Numbered from the stretch's first letter, positions 1-8,268 are shown. The stretch is DNA of 10,713 nucleotides from CAYNNP01 sp964398215 (GCA_964398215.1 CAYNNP010000226.1:1-10713), one strand, 5' to 3'. The notes: a model not told the origin generated them from the sequence alone. Numbers and translations are program-made.

Positions 1-120
1 TACTTGCGTCCGAAGTTCCGGCAATTGCAGCGTTTGCTCGGTCCGGCCTACCCAACTCACGCGTCGGACTACCATTTCTTCGGGCATCTCTACCTTGGCC
101 ACATCGTACTGGTCCATTGA
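1..120 (+). CDS. 3' end of an unidentified protein gene (partial, 5' end outside window)
   Basis: Frame 1 is open from the first base to a TGA at 118-120 and gives 39 residues, beginning YLRPKFRQLQ and ending GHIVLVH. G or C predominates in third codon positions, as in the real genes here, and the next gene starts 48 bases further on in the same direction. The tail is rich in aromatic residues and histidine (YHFFGHLYLGH). I do not recognise a family and give no function. Frame 2 is also open to about position 169, so the choice of frame 1 rests on composition and a natural-looking C-terminus. It could share a transcript with the following gene, since I see no terminator in the 48-base gap. 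Confidence 0.45.
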   Translation, partial: YLRPKFRQLQRLLGPAYPTHASDYHFFGHLYLGHIVLVH

Positions 121-168
121 CTACAATCTCATCAATCTTTTTACTCGTGGATTTTTGGGACTTAGTTG

Positions 169-2034
169 ATGAATTCTCTTTGCCGGTTTGGGCTCATTGC
201 AATTTGTGTTGGCACTGCCTTTGGTTTGACTCCTGTTTCTAAAGTCCTCGGGCAGGATGGAGAAAAAAACGCTGATTCGCCAAACGCCAAGAATACGGTC
301 GTTGTGATGGGCATGATTCATGGGAATCATCGCAAGGCTGGCCCCTATGACCTGGACCATGTCAAAGATCTGATTCGTAAAGTCAAACCGGACTATGTGC
401 TGACGGAAATCCCGCCAGATCGACTTGATGAAGCCGCAGATCAGTTTCAGAAAACGGGCAAAATCACAGAGTCTCGCGTTCGTGTCTTTCCTGAATACAC
501 CGACGCTCTCTTTCCGCTGACGAAAGAAATGTCATTCAAGATTGTGCCCTGCGCGGCTTGGACCGAGACCATGAATAACAGCCGTCGCGCGACGCTGAAA
601 AAGCTGCAGGAAACACACGCAGAGCAAACTGCCGAAATGAACGCTGCTCAACAACGGTCAAGCGAGAACATCGCGGCACTCGGCGAGCGGAACGACCCGG
701 TCACAATCCACTCTCAGCAGTACGATGACTTTGTCAAAGTCGGTATGGAGCCTTACGATCGTCACTTCAATGATCTGATTGGCGACGGCGGTTGGACCAA
801 CATCAACGCAGGCCACTATGGACTGATTGAAAAAGCGCTGAACGAACACAGCGGCGAAGGCAAACGATTTTTGATCACTTTCGGATCGTGGCACAAGTAT
901 TACATCAAAGAACAACTGCGCAAGCGAAAGGACATTGACCTGATCCCCATGTCGCAATTTCTCAAAGACTCGGCTGCTCCCAGTAACTGGACCCGTTTTC
1001 GCCTCAACGGAAGTGGCAACAGTGCCTATGGCCCAACCGAAATACAATCTCCTGTTGCTAAATGGAAGTACTCGACAGGCGATATTATTGAATCGTCGGC
1101 CGCGGTAGTCGGTGGAGTTGTCTATGTCGGCGGGCACGCCAAACGGCTGCACGCAATTGATCAAGCATCCGGAAAATTGAAATGGAAGTTTGATGTTGGA
1201 GGCTGGGTTCGGGCTACTCCGTCAGTTGCCGATGGGATCGTTTACTTTGGCGCAGACGACAACAAGTTTTATGCTTTGGATGCTGAGACGGGAGACGAGA
1301 AGTGGACGTTTGATTTGGGCGAAGGCGGCGAGCAATCGTCGCCGACAATCGATCAAGGCGTCGTGTACTTCGGAGCCTTCGACAACTTCGTTTACGCTTT
1401 GGATGCGAAAACGGGTAAGCAAATTTGGAAGTTCGATGCAGGCGCAAGCATGCTTTCGTCACCAGCTGTGACTGCAAGTGCATTGTTCATTGGAACCTAC
1501 GGGGGCAAGCTGTTTTCCATTGACCGAAAGACCGGCAAACAGAATTGGATGTTTCACGAAAACGACCGGCCCATTTTTGCTTCGCCTGTTGCCAATAGCG
1601 AGATCGTGACTTTCGGATCCTATGACAAACACGTCTATGGATTGAACATCGCAGACGGCTCGATTGTTTGGAAGCATAAAACCGACGGAGATATCTTTTC
1701 ATCACCCACGATGTTAGGCGATTCAATTTTCATCGGAAGCAATGATCGGCATCTGTATTCGCTTGACGCGGCCGATGGAAGTGTTCGATGGAAAGTGAAC
1801 CTGAATGGTGCAGTCTTTTCCTCGCCAGCGGTCACCGACAAGGCAATCTATGTTGGTTCATCGGACGGGCACATGTACGCGGTCAACCGCGCGGACGGCA
1901 CCGAGAGATGGCGGTTTTTGGTCAAGCAAGGTGTTAACGTGTGGACTTCGCCAGTTGCGATTCAGGGCACCGTTTACTTTGGTAGCCACGCGGGTGATAT
2001 CATTGCGTTACAAGAGAAGCCCACGGCTGAGTAA
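169..2034 (+). CDS. exported TraB/Tiki-like domain fused to an eight-blade PQQ-like beta-propeller
   Basis: The 621-residue product starts with an Sec-type signal peptide (basic R7, hydrophobic GLIAICVGTAFGL, likely cleaved near residues 28-30). Residues about 43-270 resemble the TraB/PrgY/GumN/Tiki superfamily: a first strand with GMIHGNHR (H51, H54), then LTEIPPDR (E80), and a closing TFGSWHKYYIKEQL (H242). In Tiki-type enzymes, His and Glu at such places bind metal; whether this protein is a protease is inference. Residues about 293-621 form a BamB/PQQ-type propeller. Seven full repeats of the form (V/I)YxG...hYALDaxTGxxxWkF are visible, plus an eighth closed by the early KWKYSTG strand. 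Such propellers often bind partners or act as scaffolds; nothing shows that it binds PQQ. ATG at 169 is chosen because GGGA at 157-160 lies eight bases upstream; an in-frame TTG precedes it at 166. The product is probably periplasmic. The propeller assignment is firm, the N-terminal one moderate. Confidence 0.88.
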   Translation: MNSLCRFGLIAICVGTAFGLTPVSKVLGQDGEKNADSPNAKNTVVVMGMIHGNHRKAGPYDLDHVKDLIRKVKPDYVLTEIPPDRLDEAADQFQKTGKITESRVRVFPEYTDALFPLTKEMSFKIVPCAAWTETMNNSRRATLKKLQETHAEQTAEMNAAQQRSSENIAALGERNDPVTIHSQQYDDFVKVGMEPYDRHFNDLIGDGGWTNINAGHYGLIEKALNEHSGEGKRFLITFGSWHKYYIKEQLRKRKDIDLIPMSQFLKDSAAPSNWTRFRLNGSGNSAYGPTEIQSPVAKWKYSTGDIIESSAAVVGGVVYVGGHAKRLHAIDQASGKLKWKFDVGGWVRATPSVADGIVYFGADDNKFYALDAETGDEKWTFDLGEGGEQSSPTIDQGVVYFGAFDNFVYALDAKTGKQIWKFDAGASMLSSPAVTASALFIGTYGGKLFSIDRKTGKQNWMFHENDRPIFASPVANSEIVTFGSYDKHVYGLNIADGSIVWKHKTDGDIFSSPTMLGDSIFIGSNDRHLYSLDAADGSVRWKVNLNGAVFSSPAVTDKAIYVGSSDGHMYAVNRADGTERWRFLVKQGVNVWTSPVAIQGTVYFGSHAGDIIALQEKPTAE

Positions 2035-2111
2035 ATAAGCAGAGTCGGCAAAATGGGTGGATGGAAATTGCTGTCTTCTCGGCCAAAACCGGTACTGCTG
2101 ACAGACGAATC

Positions 2112-2131
2112 AAGCAACGACTGTGTTGCTT
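2112..2131 (+). other. short inverted repeat between two + strand genes
   Basis: AAGCAAC and GTTGCTT form a perfect 7-bp stem around a 6-base loop (GACTGT), about 78 bases after the stop of the propeller gene. Only two T residues overlap or follow the stem, so it is at best a weak terminator. The remaining intergenic sequence from 2035 to 2229 also has CTGTC at 2071-2075 facing GACAG at 2100-2104, but I see no other recognisable signal. Confidence 0.25.
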
Positions 2132-2229
2132 TCAACAGGGCGCCACAAGATGTCTTGGCTTTGAGTGATGAAAACCGATAGAAGTGCATGAGGGCTAGCC
2201 ATCTTGGCACACTCATTTGGACTTTGATC

Positions 2230-3036
2230 ATGAATCTTGCGGTACGCAGCAGCACGACAATCGCCGCGCTGTTACTGGTTTGCACAATTGGCGGATGTTC
2301 GACGTTCAATGTGTTTGATCAAAAGCGCCCAGGAACTATATCGAGCCGGAACCACGGGCACGGTGTCCAGATTGCGCGGGGCAAACCGAGGCCGGTCGTC
2401 GATGCAGTTGGAAGACTATTTGGTACTGCCAATCAACTCGCGTTGGGGAACCGTCTTGTTGACAATCATGCGATTTCACCGGCGACCGAACATCAGGTTG
2501 TCCAATACTTGCAAGATCAGCAGTTGAATTCGGTGCTGGTGCGTGTCAATCAATACGATCCGCTAGGCGAACTGAAACGAACTTTCGTCAACAGAGACAT
2601 TCGCCCTGCATGGAAGTTCAGTGTAGGGAGCTACAACTGGCTGAAATACACTTTGCTGCCGGGGCGAATCATGGGCGGCGACTGGTACAATCCGTATTCA
2701 CAGACTCTGAATATGTATTCCGATGTCGCGCCACTGGCGATTTCACGAGCCGCATACGCGCAAGACATCCAGTCGCGAGCTAACCCTGGTGCCTATGCAG
2801 CGATCAGTGAAATCCCTGGGCTTGGGCTAAGGCACGAAACCGTTGCAACGCAGTTGGCGATCGATTGGTATTCCAATAAACGTCCAGAGCAGTTGGCAGC
2901 TGCGAAAGATGTTCTGTATCCGAACTACGGTGCGTCGTGGGGAGGCCAGCTAGGTGCATTTATCCCCTACGGCGAAATACCAGGCCGGATCGCCGGCGGG
3001 TTGGCCGGACGATTCGCAAATTCAGTGCGCAAGTAG
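2230..3036 (+). CDS. conserved-looking lipoprotein, possible inactive zincin-like relative
   Basis: The 268-residue product begins with a classic lipoprotein signal: MNLAVR, a hydrophobic core (IAALLLVCTI), then lipobox IGGC with the acylated Cys at residue 23. It should therefore be anchored to a membrane on the periplasmic side. ATG at 2230 is preferred over an in-frame ATG at 2188 because it gives a normal 22-residue signal; neither has a good ribosome binding site. The mature part contains WYNPYSQTLNMYSDVAPLAISRAAYAQD (about 150-179), HETVATQLA (202-210) and a later YPNYG...GG segment. From memory, planctomycetes have a family in which the first segment reads like ALHEGGHAKD, a zinc-type HExxH helix. 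Here the matching positions are S172, R173 and Y176, so metal binding would be lost while HE at 202-203 remains. That family link is an inference from recollection. No enzymatic function is assigned. The C-terminus (IAGGLAGRF) is glycine-rich. Confidence 0.82.
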   Translation: MNLAVRSSTTIAALLLVCTIGGCSTFNVFDQKRPGTISSRNHGHGVQIARGKPRPVVDAVGRLFGTANQLALGNRLVDNHAISPATEHQVVQYLQDQQLNSVLVRVNQYDPLGELKRTFVNRDIRPAWKFSVGSYNWLKYTLLPGRIMGGDWYNPYSQTLNMYSDVAPLAISRAAYAQDIQSRANPGAYAAISEIPGLGLRHETVATQLAIDWYSNKRPEQLAAAKDVLYPNYGASWGGQLGAFIPYGEIPGRIAGGLAGRFANSVRK

Positions 3037-3116
3037 CTGAAGCGAAATTCTACGCAAATGGGATCAACGGCCCAACGACAAGCGAAAGTCTTGAGAGTCT
3101 GTTAACTCAGCGCCGA

Positions 3117-3216
3117 NNNNNNNNNNNNNNNNNNNNNNNNNNNNNNNNNNNNNNNNNNNNNNNNNNNNNNNNNNNNNNNNNNNNNNNNNNNNNNNNNNNN
3201 NNNNNNNNNNNNNNNN
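3117..3216. other. assembly gap of 100 N
   Basis: Exactly 100 undetermined bases lie between two convergent genes. A round 100 is the usual placeholder for a gap of unknown size, so the real distance may differ. The 80 bases before the gap (3037-3116) hold no gene or clear signal that I can see. The base after the gap, 3217, is followed at once by a long inverted repeat, so the break was probably caused by repetitive or strongly folding DNA. Reading frames that run across the Ns are meaningless. Confidence 0.97.
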
Positions 3217-3217
3217 A

Positions 3218-3293
3218 TGAGCCGATGGGCGATAGCCCCGGTTTTTGACGGTCTGGTTTGCGCTCGAAACCGGGGCTATCGCCCTGCGGCTCA
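3218..3293. repeat. 76-bp imperfect palindrome, candidate dispersed intergenic repeat (REP-like) or terminator
   Basis: The left arm at 3218-3244 reads TGAGCCG, then AT, then GGGCGATAGCCCCGGTTT. The right arm at 3267-3293 is its reverse complement except for the two central mismatched bases. This gives a 7-bp plus an 18-bp stem around a loop of about 22 bases (3245-3266). It lies 38 bases beyond the DUF1501 stop and could end that leftward transcript, but the sequence where a U tract would fall is lost in the gap. The arm resembles GC-rich palindromic units that I recall as frequent between genes in Rhodopirellula-type genomes; that is recollection, not a search result. No second copy is visible in this window. 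Confidence 0.85.
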
Positions 3294-3331
3294 CAAAAAC
3301 GAGCCCTTTCACGACGTTCGCTACTTGGTTG

Positions 3332-4777
3332 TTAACTGATGATTTCTTTGACGATGTGCGATTCTTCGACGCCTGTTAATCGTTGGTCAAGACCCTTGAA
3401 GGGATACGTCAGCTTTCGGTCGTCGATTCCCATCAGGTGAAGAATCGTGGCGTTCAAATCGCGAACATGGACGGGCGATTCTGTGATGTTGTAACTAAAG
3501 TCGTCGGTTGCTCCGTGGACCACGCCTTGCTTCACCCCGCCGCCGGCAAGCCAGATGGAAAAGCATCGTGGATGGTGATCGCGACCGTAGTTGTCTTTTG
3601 TTAGCTTGCCTTGGCAATACATCGTCCGGCCGAATTCACCGCCCCATACGACCAATGTGTCGTCCAACATTCCACGCTGCCGAAGATCCGTTAGCAGGCC
3701 AGCGGATGGCTGGTCTACATCACGAACTTGATTGGGCAAGTCTTTGGGCAGATTGTTGTGTTGATCCCAACCACGATGAAAAATCTGTGTGAACCGTACG
3801 CCACGTTCGGCCATCCGGCGCGACATCAAGCAACAGTTTGCAAAGGTTCCGGGGTTGGTCACATCGGGGCCGTACAGATCCAGTACGTGTTGCGGTTCGT
3901 CACTTAGGTCCGTCAGTTCCGGAACGCTGGTTTGCATCTTGAAAGCCATCTCGTACTGGCTGATACGTGTTCGCGTCTCAGGGTCACCGATCTTTTCGGC
4001 AGTAACCTGGTTCAACCGGTTCAGCGAATCCAGCATGCGTCGCCGAACCTTGCCATCGACGCCTTGCGGGTTGGACAAATACAAAACGGGATCGCCTTTG
4101 GTTCGCAACGAGACCCCTTGATATTTACTGGGCAAGAATCCGTTGCCCCACAATCGGTTGTACAACGCTTGAGCCTGTTTACGCCCTGACCAAGACGCGG
4201 TCATCACCAAGAACGCAGGCAGTTCTTCGTTCTCAGTTCCTAGGCCATAATTCAGCCAAGACCCCAAGCTCGGTTTGCCAGGCAACTGGTCTCCGGTGCA
4301 AATGTACGTGATGGCTGGGTCGTGATTGATCGCTTCGGTGTACATCGAACGGATCAACGAAATCTCGTCGACTTTGTTCGCCATGTGCGGCAGCAGCTCA
4401 CTGGCTTCGGTGCCGCAATCACCATGTTTGGAAAACTTGAACTTGCTGGGCGCGATCGGAAACCGCGCTTGGCCGCTGGACATGGTTGTCAGACGTTGAC
4501 CAGCACGGATCGAATCCGGCAATTCTTTGTCATAGAAATCCACCATCTTTGGTTTTGGGTCCCACATTTCCATCTGGCTTGGGGCGCCCGACATGAACAA
4601 GTAGATCGCGCGTTTGGCACGAGGGCGGTGGTGTGGCAAATCCGGCAGTCCTGAAACACCGGCAGTTGCAGTTTGATCCAAAGACGCCAAGGCTGCGGCG
4701 CCCAAACCCATGATTCCCCGACGAAGCAGAGATCTTCGGCCGATGTTCATCTTCAGCTCGTGTGCATGATCAATCAT
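3332..4777 (-). CDS. DUF1501 protein (exported, alkaline-phosphatase-superfamily type)
   Basis: The 481-residue product has a twin-arginine-like leader (GRRSLLRRGIMGLGAAALASL, residues 13-33), suggesting folded export through Tat. The mature part is a full-length DUF1501 domain: AKRAIYLFMSGAPSQMEMWDPKP (54-76), HRGWDQHNN (334-342), VVWGGEFGRT (376-385), GRDHHP (398-403) and a final VHVRDLNATILHLMGID segment. DUF1501 is related to sulfatases and alkaline phosphatases; the Asp and His residues of these motifs are plausible metal ligands, but no substrate is known. The ATG at 4777 overlaps the stop of the upstream PSD1 gene as ATGA and has GAGGTG eight bases upstream, which settles the start over M10. 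The overlap implies translational coupling and joint function. Length and motifs are normal for the family, with no sign of damage. Confidence 0.95.
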   Translation of the reverse strand: MIDHAHELKMNIGRRSLLRRGIMGLGAAALASLDQTATAGVSGLPDLPHHRPRAKRAIYLFMSGAPSQMEMWDPKPKMVDFYDKELPDSIRAGQRLTTMSSGQARFPIAPSKFKFSKHGDCGTEASELLPHMANKVDEISLIRSMYTEAINHDPAITYICTGDQLPGKPSLGSWLNYGLGTENEELPAFLVMTASWSGRKQAQALYNRLWGNGFLPSKYQGVSLRTKGDPVLYLSNPQGVDGKVRRRMLDSLNRLNQVTAEKIGDPETRTRISQYEMAFKMQTSVPELTDLSDEPQHVLDLYGPDVTNPGTFANCCLMSRRMAERGVRFTQIFHRGWDQHNNLPKDLPNQVRDVDQPSAGLLTDLRQRGMLDDTLVVWGGEFGRTMYCQGKLTKDNYGRDHHPRCFSIWLAGGGVKQGVVHGATDDFSYNITESPVHVRDLNATILHLMGIDDRKLTYPFKGLDQRLTGVEESHIVKEIIS

Positions 4778-7700
4778 TTCGTTAACACCTCGTCCAAGTT
4801 CAATACGGTGTTGGCCAGCATCGTCCAGGCAACCGCGTCTGCAGATCCGCTTTCATCCAGCTGTTTGCACGCCTCAGGGTTTTCGCGAAAATGAATTCGC
4901 ATTTCACCCAACAAGGACAACAATTCGTTGGATTCAAATTCTGTCGGTTCGCGGGCGGTAACGGTTGTGAACATCCATTGCACTCGATCGCCATCATCGG
5001 TGACTTGTTGATTGTTCAGCACAAGACTCCCAAGCGCTTTGGCTGATGCAAATGCTTGTGTTTCGTTTAGCAACATCAACGCTTGAAGCGGCGTATTGGT
5101 GCGTTCGCGCCTGGCCGTACAGGCTTCACGACTGGGCGCGTCCAGGATCGTCATTTGCGGTGGTGCGCTGGTGCGTTTCCAAAAAACGTACACGCTGCGC
5201 CGATAGATATCGGGGCCTTGGTCGGCAACGAATCGATTGGTATCACTGCGAGTGTAGGCAACAGCAGCCCACAATCCATCTGGCTGCGGCGGCTTGATGC
5301 TTCGGCCTCCAGATTTGTAATTCAAGAGCCCGGAGAGAGCCAAAGATTGGTCACGAATCATTTCTGCATCCAATCGGAATCGCGGGCCGCGAGCCAAGAA
5401 TCTGTTCTCGGGGTCGCGCTCGTGATTCTGAGGCACGACACGCGAGGAACGGCGGTAGGCGCGGGAAGTGACCAGCTTTTTCATGAATCGTTTGACGTCC
5501 CATCCACTGTTTTGAAAATCGACGGCCAGCCAATCTAGCAATTCGGGATGGCTGGCTGGTTCGCCTTGGCTGCCAAAGTCTTCACTGGTTGCGACGAGTC
5601 CGGTTCCAAAGAACTGCTGCCAAAATCGGTTCACGGCAACACGCGCGGTGAGTGGGTTGCTCTGATCGGTCAACCACTGAGCCAGCCCACGACGATCGTC
5701 GGGGAATTGGGATTTCATCGGCGGCAAGAACCCGGGAGTCTGACGCGAGACTGTATCACCTGGTTGATCGTATTGACCTCGTAGCAAGATCTTGGCCTCG
5801 CGAGGCTTTTTCAGTTCTTTCCATACCAGCGTTGTGGGCAATTGATTTTCAAGTTTACTTTTTGCAGACAGGATCCCTCGCTCGTAGTCTTGCAAGGCCA
5901 GCCAGTCGGGATGCAAGCAGATGACTTTGCGATAGTACTGACGCAGAGCGGCGGATTGTTCCTGGGAGCGATCGGATTCGCTTGCCAGAGCTAGAATCGA
6001 ATCTGGGAGTGTCACCGCCGGGGATCGAAACGCAAACGAAAATTTGGAATCGCCGTCGTGATTGACAATCTGAATGTAAAGACGATTGAGTCCCTTCTTT
6101 AGATTCAGATCGTACGACATTCCCAGTAGCGGTAACGGATCCAAGGTCCGTTTGCTGCCGAGTTCTTTGCCGTTCAAGTACACGACGTGTCCGTTATCGG
6201 TGCCCAGCAACAACGTGATGGATTGCGGTTTGGGCGATCGGATTTCTTGGTGTAAGAGCGTAACGCCAGCGATCGTCTTTGGCGTCGGTAGTTGATTCAA
6301 GTAGCCAATGGGTAGATCTTTGCGAGACTCCCAGCGGTACTTTTTGTCCTCATAAAGAAAGACTTCGCTCGCGTCAAACTTCTTGCCTGCCGATCCAAAT
6401 CTACGTCCATAAGCAAGCGATGGGGTTTCGATCGGTAGCGGCCCGGTGCTATGAAGTTCGCCGATGGTGACCCGCTGGTCCTGTGCGATCGCGGGCGCCG
6501 AATCACTGAGTGCCAATCGGATTTTGCGAAACTGGTGGGCAGCAAAAACCGATTGATACTTGAGCGTGACCCGAATCCAAGCGTGTTCGTTTTCGATTTC
6601 TGCGGCGATGGCCGGAATCACGAACCAAGCATTCCGCGGGCCCGTTTGTTGGTGCCCGGCAACGGCCCATCCCTCGTTCTTGTTGACTTTTCCATCGATC
6701 GCCTTTGCGATATCGAACGGACCATCGCTTTGCTCTACGTCGGCCACAGCACCGTGGATCTTCAGAGGCAACCACTCCGTGCCTTTTTCGTCGCTTGCCG
6801 TTTCGATCGTCACTTCACTAACCACGACGTTGCCATTTTTGGACAAACCCACTCGTTGCGTAGGATCGTCAACCAAGCCTTGAAGATGCAGCGTTTGCCA
6901 TCCAGTGGTTTTCGGAATCCGGCCAACGATCACCATCGTATCTTTGGCAGCCGGCTTACCAGTCACGACGACAGAGCCGTCTTCGCCGATCTCCGAGGCG
7001 ACATTGTTGGCAGATTTTACTTTGGTGGGGATGATCGTAGCGTTTGTCGGTTCGCCATCATTTTGAAGCGACTTTTCCCACTGCTGTTGTGCCGCGTCGA
7101 CTGTCGGTATTGGTTTGTTGAGTTCGTCGCGATGTCGTTTCAATTCTTCATCGAAATCCGCGATTTCCTTTTGTTGTTCTTGGTTGGCAACACGGATGAA
7201 CGGCGCTGGGTTTTTGACGTTCTGGTCCATCGCGCGACCGTCCAGACTGTTGAAGAACGCGTACAACGAATAGTAGTCTTTCATCGTGATCGGATCGAAC
7301 TTGTGATCGTGGCAAACAGCACATCCGGTCGTTAGCCCTAAAAAGACAGTGCCAAATGCGTCGGTGCGATCCATCACGTTGCGTGCAAAGACTTCATCGT
7401 AGATAGAACCGCCTTCGTTCGTTGTGACGTTCAAGCGATTGAAACCGCTGGCAATCTTTTGTTTGATGGTTGCGTTTGGCAGCAAGTCACCAGCGATCTG
7501 CTCGGTAACGAATTGATCGAACGGCATATTGGCATTGATTGAATCGATGACCCAATCACGATACGGCCACATTTCGCGGTAGTTGTCCAGGTGCATTCCA
7601 TGAGTGTCGCCATACCTGACGAGGTCCAGCCAAAATCGTCCAACGTGCTGGCCAAAGGATTCGGACGACAACAGTTCGTCCACCAAACGCTCATAAGCTA

Positions 7701-8268
7701 GTGGCGAATCATTGGATAAGAAACGATTGATCTGATCACGACTGGGCGGCAGGCCGGTCAAGTCAAAGCACACGCGCCGCAGCAGTTCGTGTTTTTCTGC
7801 GGGCCCGTTGGCGACAAGCCCATTTCGCTTGAGCTGCAAATCGATGAAATGATCGATCGCCGAACGCTCGGCAGGAACCGATGCCTTTGTCGGTGGGATG
7901 AAAGCCCAGTGTTTTTCGTACTCTGCGCCCGCAGCTACCCAGGCCTTTAGCGTTGCGATTTGTGATGGCGTAAGTGGCTTGCCATGATCGGGTGGCGGCA
8001 TGATGGAGTCTGGATCGGATGATTCGATCCGCTGAATCAAGTCCGATTCTGCAACTGTCGATTCAGGGTCGTGCTGATCCAACCGAAAATCAGCTTGTCG
8101 CTGCTGTGCATCAGGTCCGTGGCAGGCAAAGCAGTGATCGGAAAGGATCGGTCGAACTTCCTGTTGGAAACTGGGGCGATCGGCATTTGAATATTCCATC
8201 CCGAGCAGGAAGATTGCAAACGCAAGGTGCCCGATTCTGAGGTGCATATTCAAATTCATCGACGGCAT
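4774..8268 (-). CDS. planctomycete cytochrome C / DUF1549 / DUF1553 (PSCyt1-PSCyt2-PSD1) protein
   Basis: From the ATG at 8268 the product has 1164 residues. A signal peptide (LRIGHLAFAIFLLG, cleavage probably after SNA near residue 29) sends it out of the cytoplasm. PSCyt1 follows: DHCFACHG with haem motif C46-C49-H50 and a possible distal Met in SIMPPPDHG. DUF1549 covers about 126-350 and carries a second motif, GCAVCHDHKFDP (C316, C319, H320). The middle (about 390-720) is beta-rich and resembles a discoidin/concanavalin-like insert (AIDGKVNKNEGWAV). DUF1553 covers about 858-1125, starting RRGLAQWLTDQSNPLTARVAVNRFW and including RRERTNTPLQALMLLN. All segments are intact and the order is the usual one. 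The reading frame extends to a TTG at 8310, but the first in-frame ATG gives a better signal peptide; no site has a clear Shine-Dalgarno. It is first in an operon with DUF1501. Redox activity is likely, the substrate unknown. Confidence 0.95.
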   Translation of the reverse strand: MPSMNLNMHLRIGHLAFAIFLLGMEYSNADRPSFQQEVRPILSDHCFACHGPDAQQRQADFRLDQHDPESTVAESDLIQRIESSDPDSIMPPPDHGKPLTPSQIATLKAWVAAGAEYEKHWAFIPPTKASVPAERSAIDHFIDLQLKRNGLVANGPAEKHELLRRVCFDLTGLPPSRDQINRFLSNDSPLAYERLVDELLSSESFGQHVGRFWLDLVRYGDTHGMHLDNYREMWPYRDWVIDSINANMPFDQFVTEQIAGDLLPNATIKQKIASGFNRLNVTTNEGGSIYDEVFARNVMDRTDAFGTVFLGLTTGCAVCHDHKFDPITMKDYYSLYAFFNSLDGRAMDQNVKNPAPFIRVANQEQQKEIADFDEELKRHRDELNKPIPTVDAAQQQWEKSLQNDGEPTNATIIPTKVKSANNVASEIGEDGSVVVTGKPAAKDTMVIVGRIPKTTGWQTLHLQGLVDDPTQRVGLSKNGNVVVSEVTIETASDEKGTEWLPLKIHGAVADVEQSDGPFDIAKAIDGKVNKNEGWAVAGHQQTGPRNAWFVIPAIAAEIENEHAWIRVTLKYQSVFAAHQFRKIRLALSDSAPAIAQDQRVTIGELHSTGPLPIETPSLAYGRRFGSAGKKFDASEVFLYEDKKYRWESRKDLPIGYLNQLPTPKTIAGVTLLHQEIRSPKPQSITLLLGTDNGHVVYLNGKELGSKRTLDPLPLLGMSYDLNLKKGLNRLYIQIVNHDGDSKFSFAFRSPAVTLPDSILALASESDRSQEQSAALRQYYRKVICLHPDWLALQDYERGILSAKSKLENQLPTTLVWKELKKPREAKILLRGQYDQPGDTVSRQTPGFLPPMKSQFPDDRRGLAQWLTDQSNPLTARVAVNRFWQQFFGTGLVATSEDFGSQGEPASHPELLDWLAVDFQNSGWDVKRFMKKLVTSRAYRRSSRVVPQNHERDPENRFLARGPRFRLDAEMIRDQSLALSGLLNYKSGGRSIKPPQPDGLWAAVAYTRSDTNRFVADQGPDIYRRSVYVFWKRTSAPPQMTILDAPSREACTARRERTNTPLQALMLLNETQAFASAKALGSLVLNNQQVTDDGDRVQWMFTTVTAREPTEFESNELLSLLGEMRIHFRENPEACKQLDESGSADAVAWTMLANTVLNLDEVLTK
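4786..4791 (-). promoter_or_regulatory. Shine-Dalgarno site for the DUF1501 gene
   Basis: On the minus strand GAGGTG lies eight bases before the ATG at 4777, inside the last codons of the PSD1 gene. It is the clearest ribosome binding site in this window and decides the start. It also suggests that the downstream gene can recruit ribosomes itself as well as by coupling through the ATGA overlap. Confidence 0.7.

Noticed and set aside
658..1164. 168-codon minus-strand frame within the propeller gene
   Set aside because: It is antisense to a clear TraB-like/propeller coding region and shows no domain of its own.
3218..3293. CRISPR repeat or insertion-sequence terminal repeats
   Set aside because: There is a single inverted pair with a 22-base loop, no spacer series, no adjacent cas or transposase gene, and no target-site duplication that can be seen next to the gap.
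2937..3312. Open frames running through the N gap on both strands
   Set aside because: They exist only because undetermined bases carry no stop codons; the flanking parts have no coding character and one overlaps the palindrome.
6451..7335. 294-codon open frame on the + strand inside the PSD1 gene
   Set aside because: It lies entirely antisense to a well-supported protein with intact family motifs, has no recognisable domain, and fits a long open shadow frame caused by codon bias.
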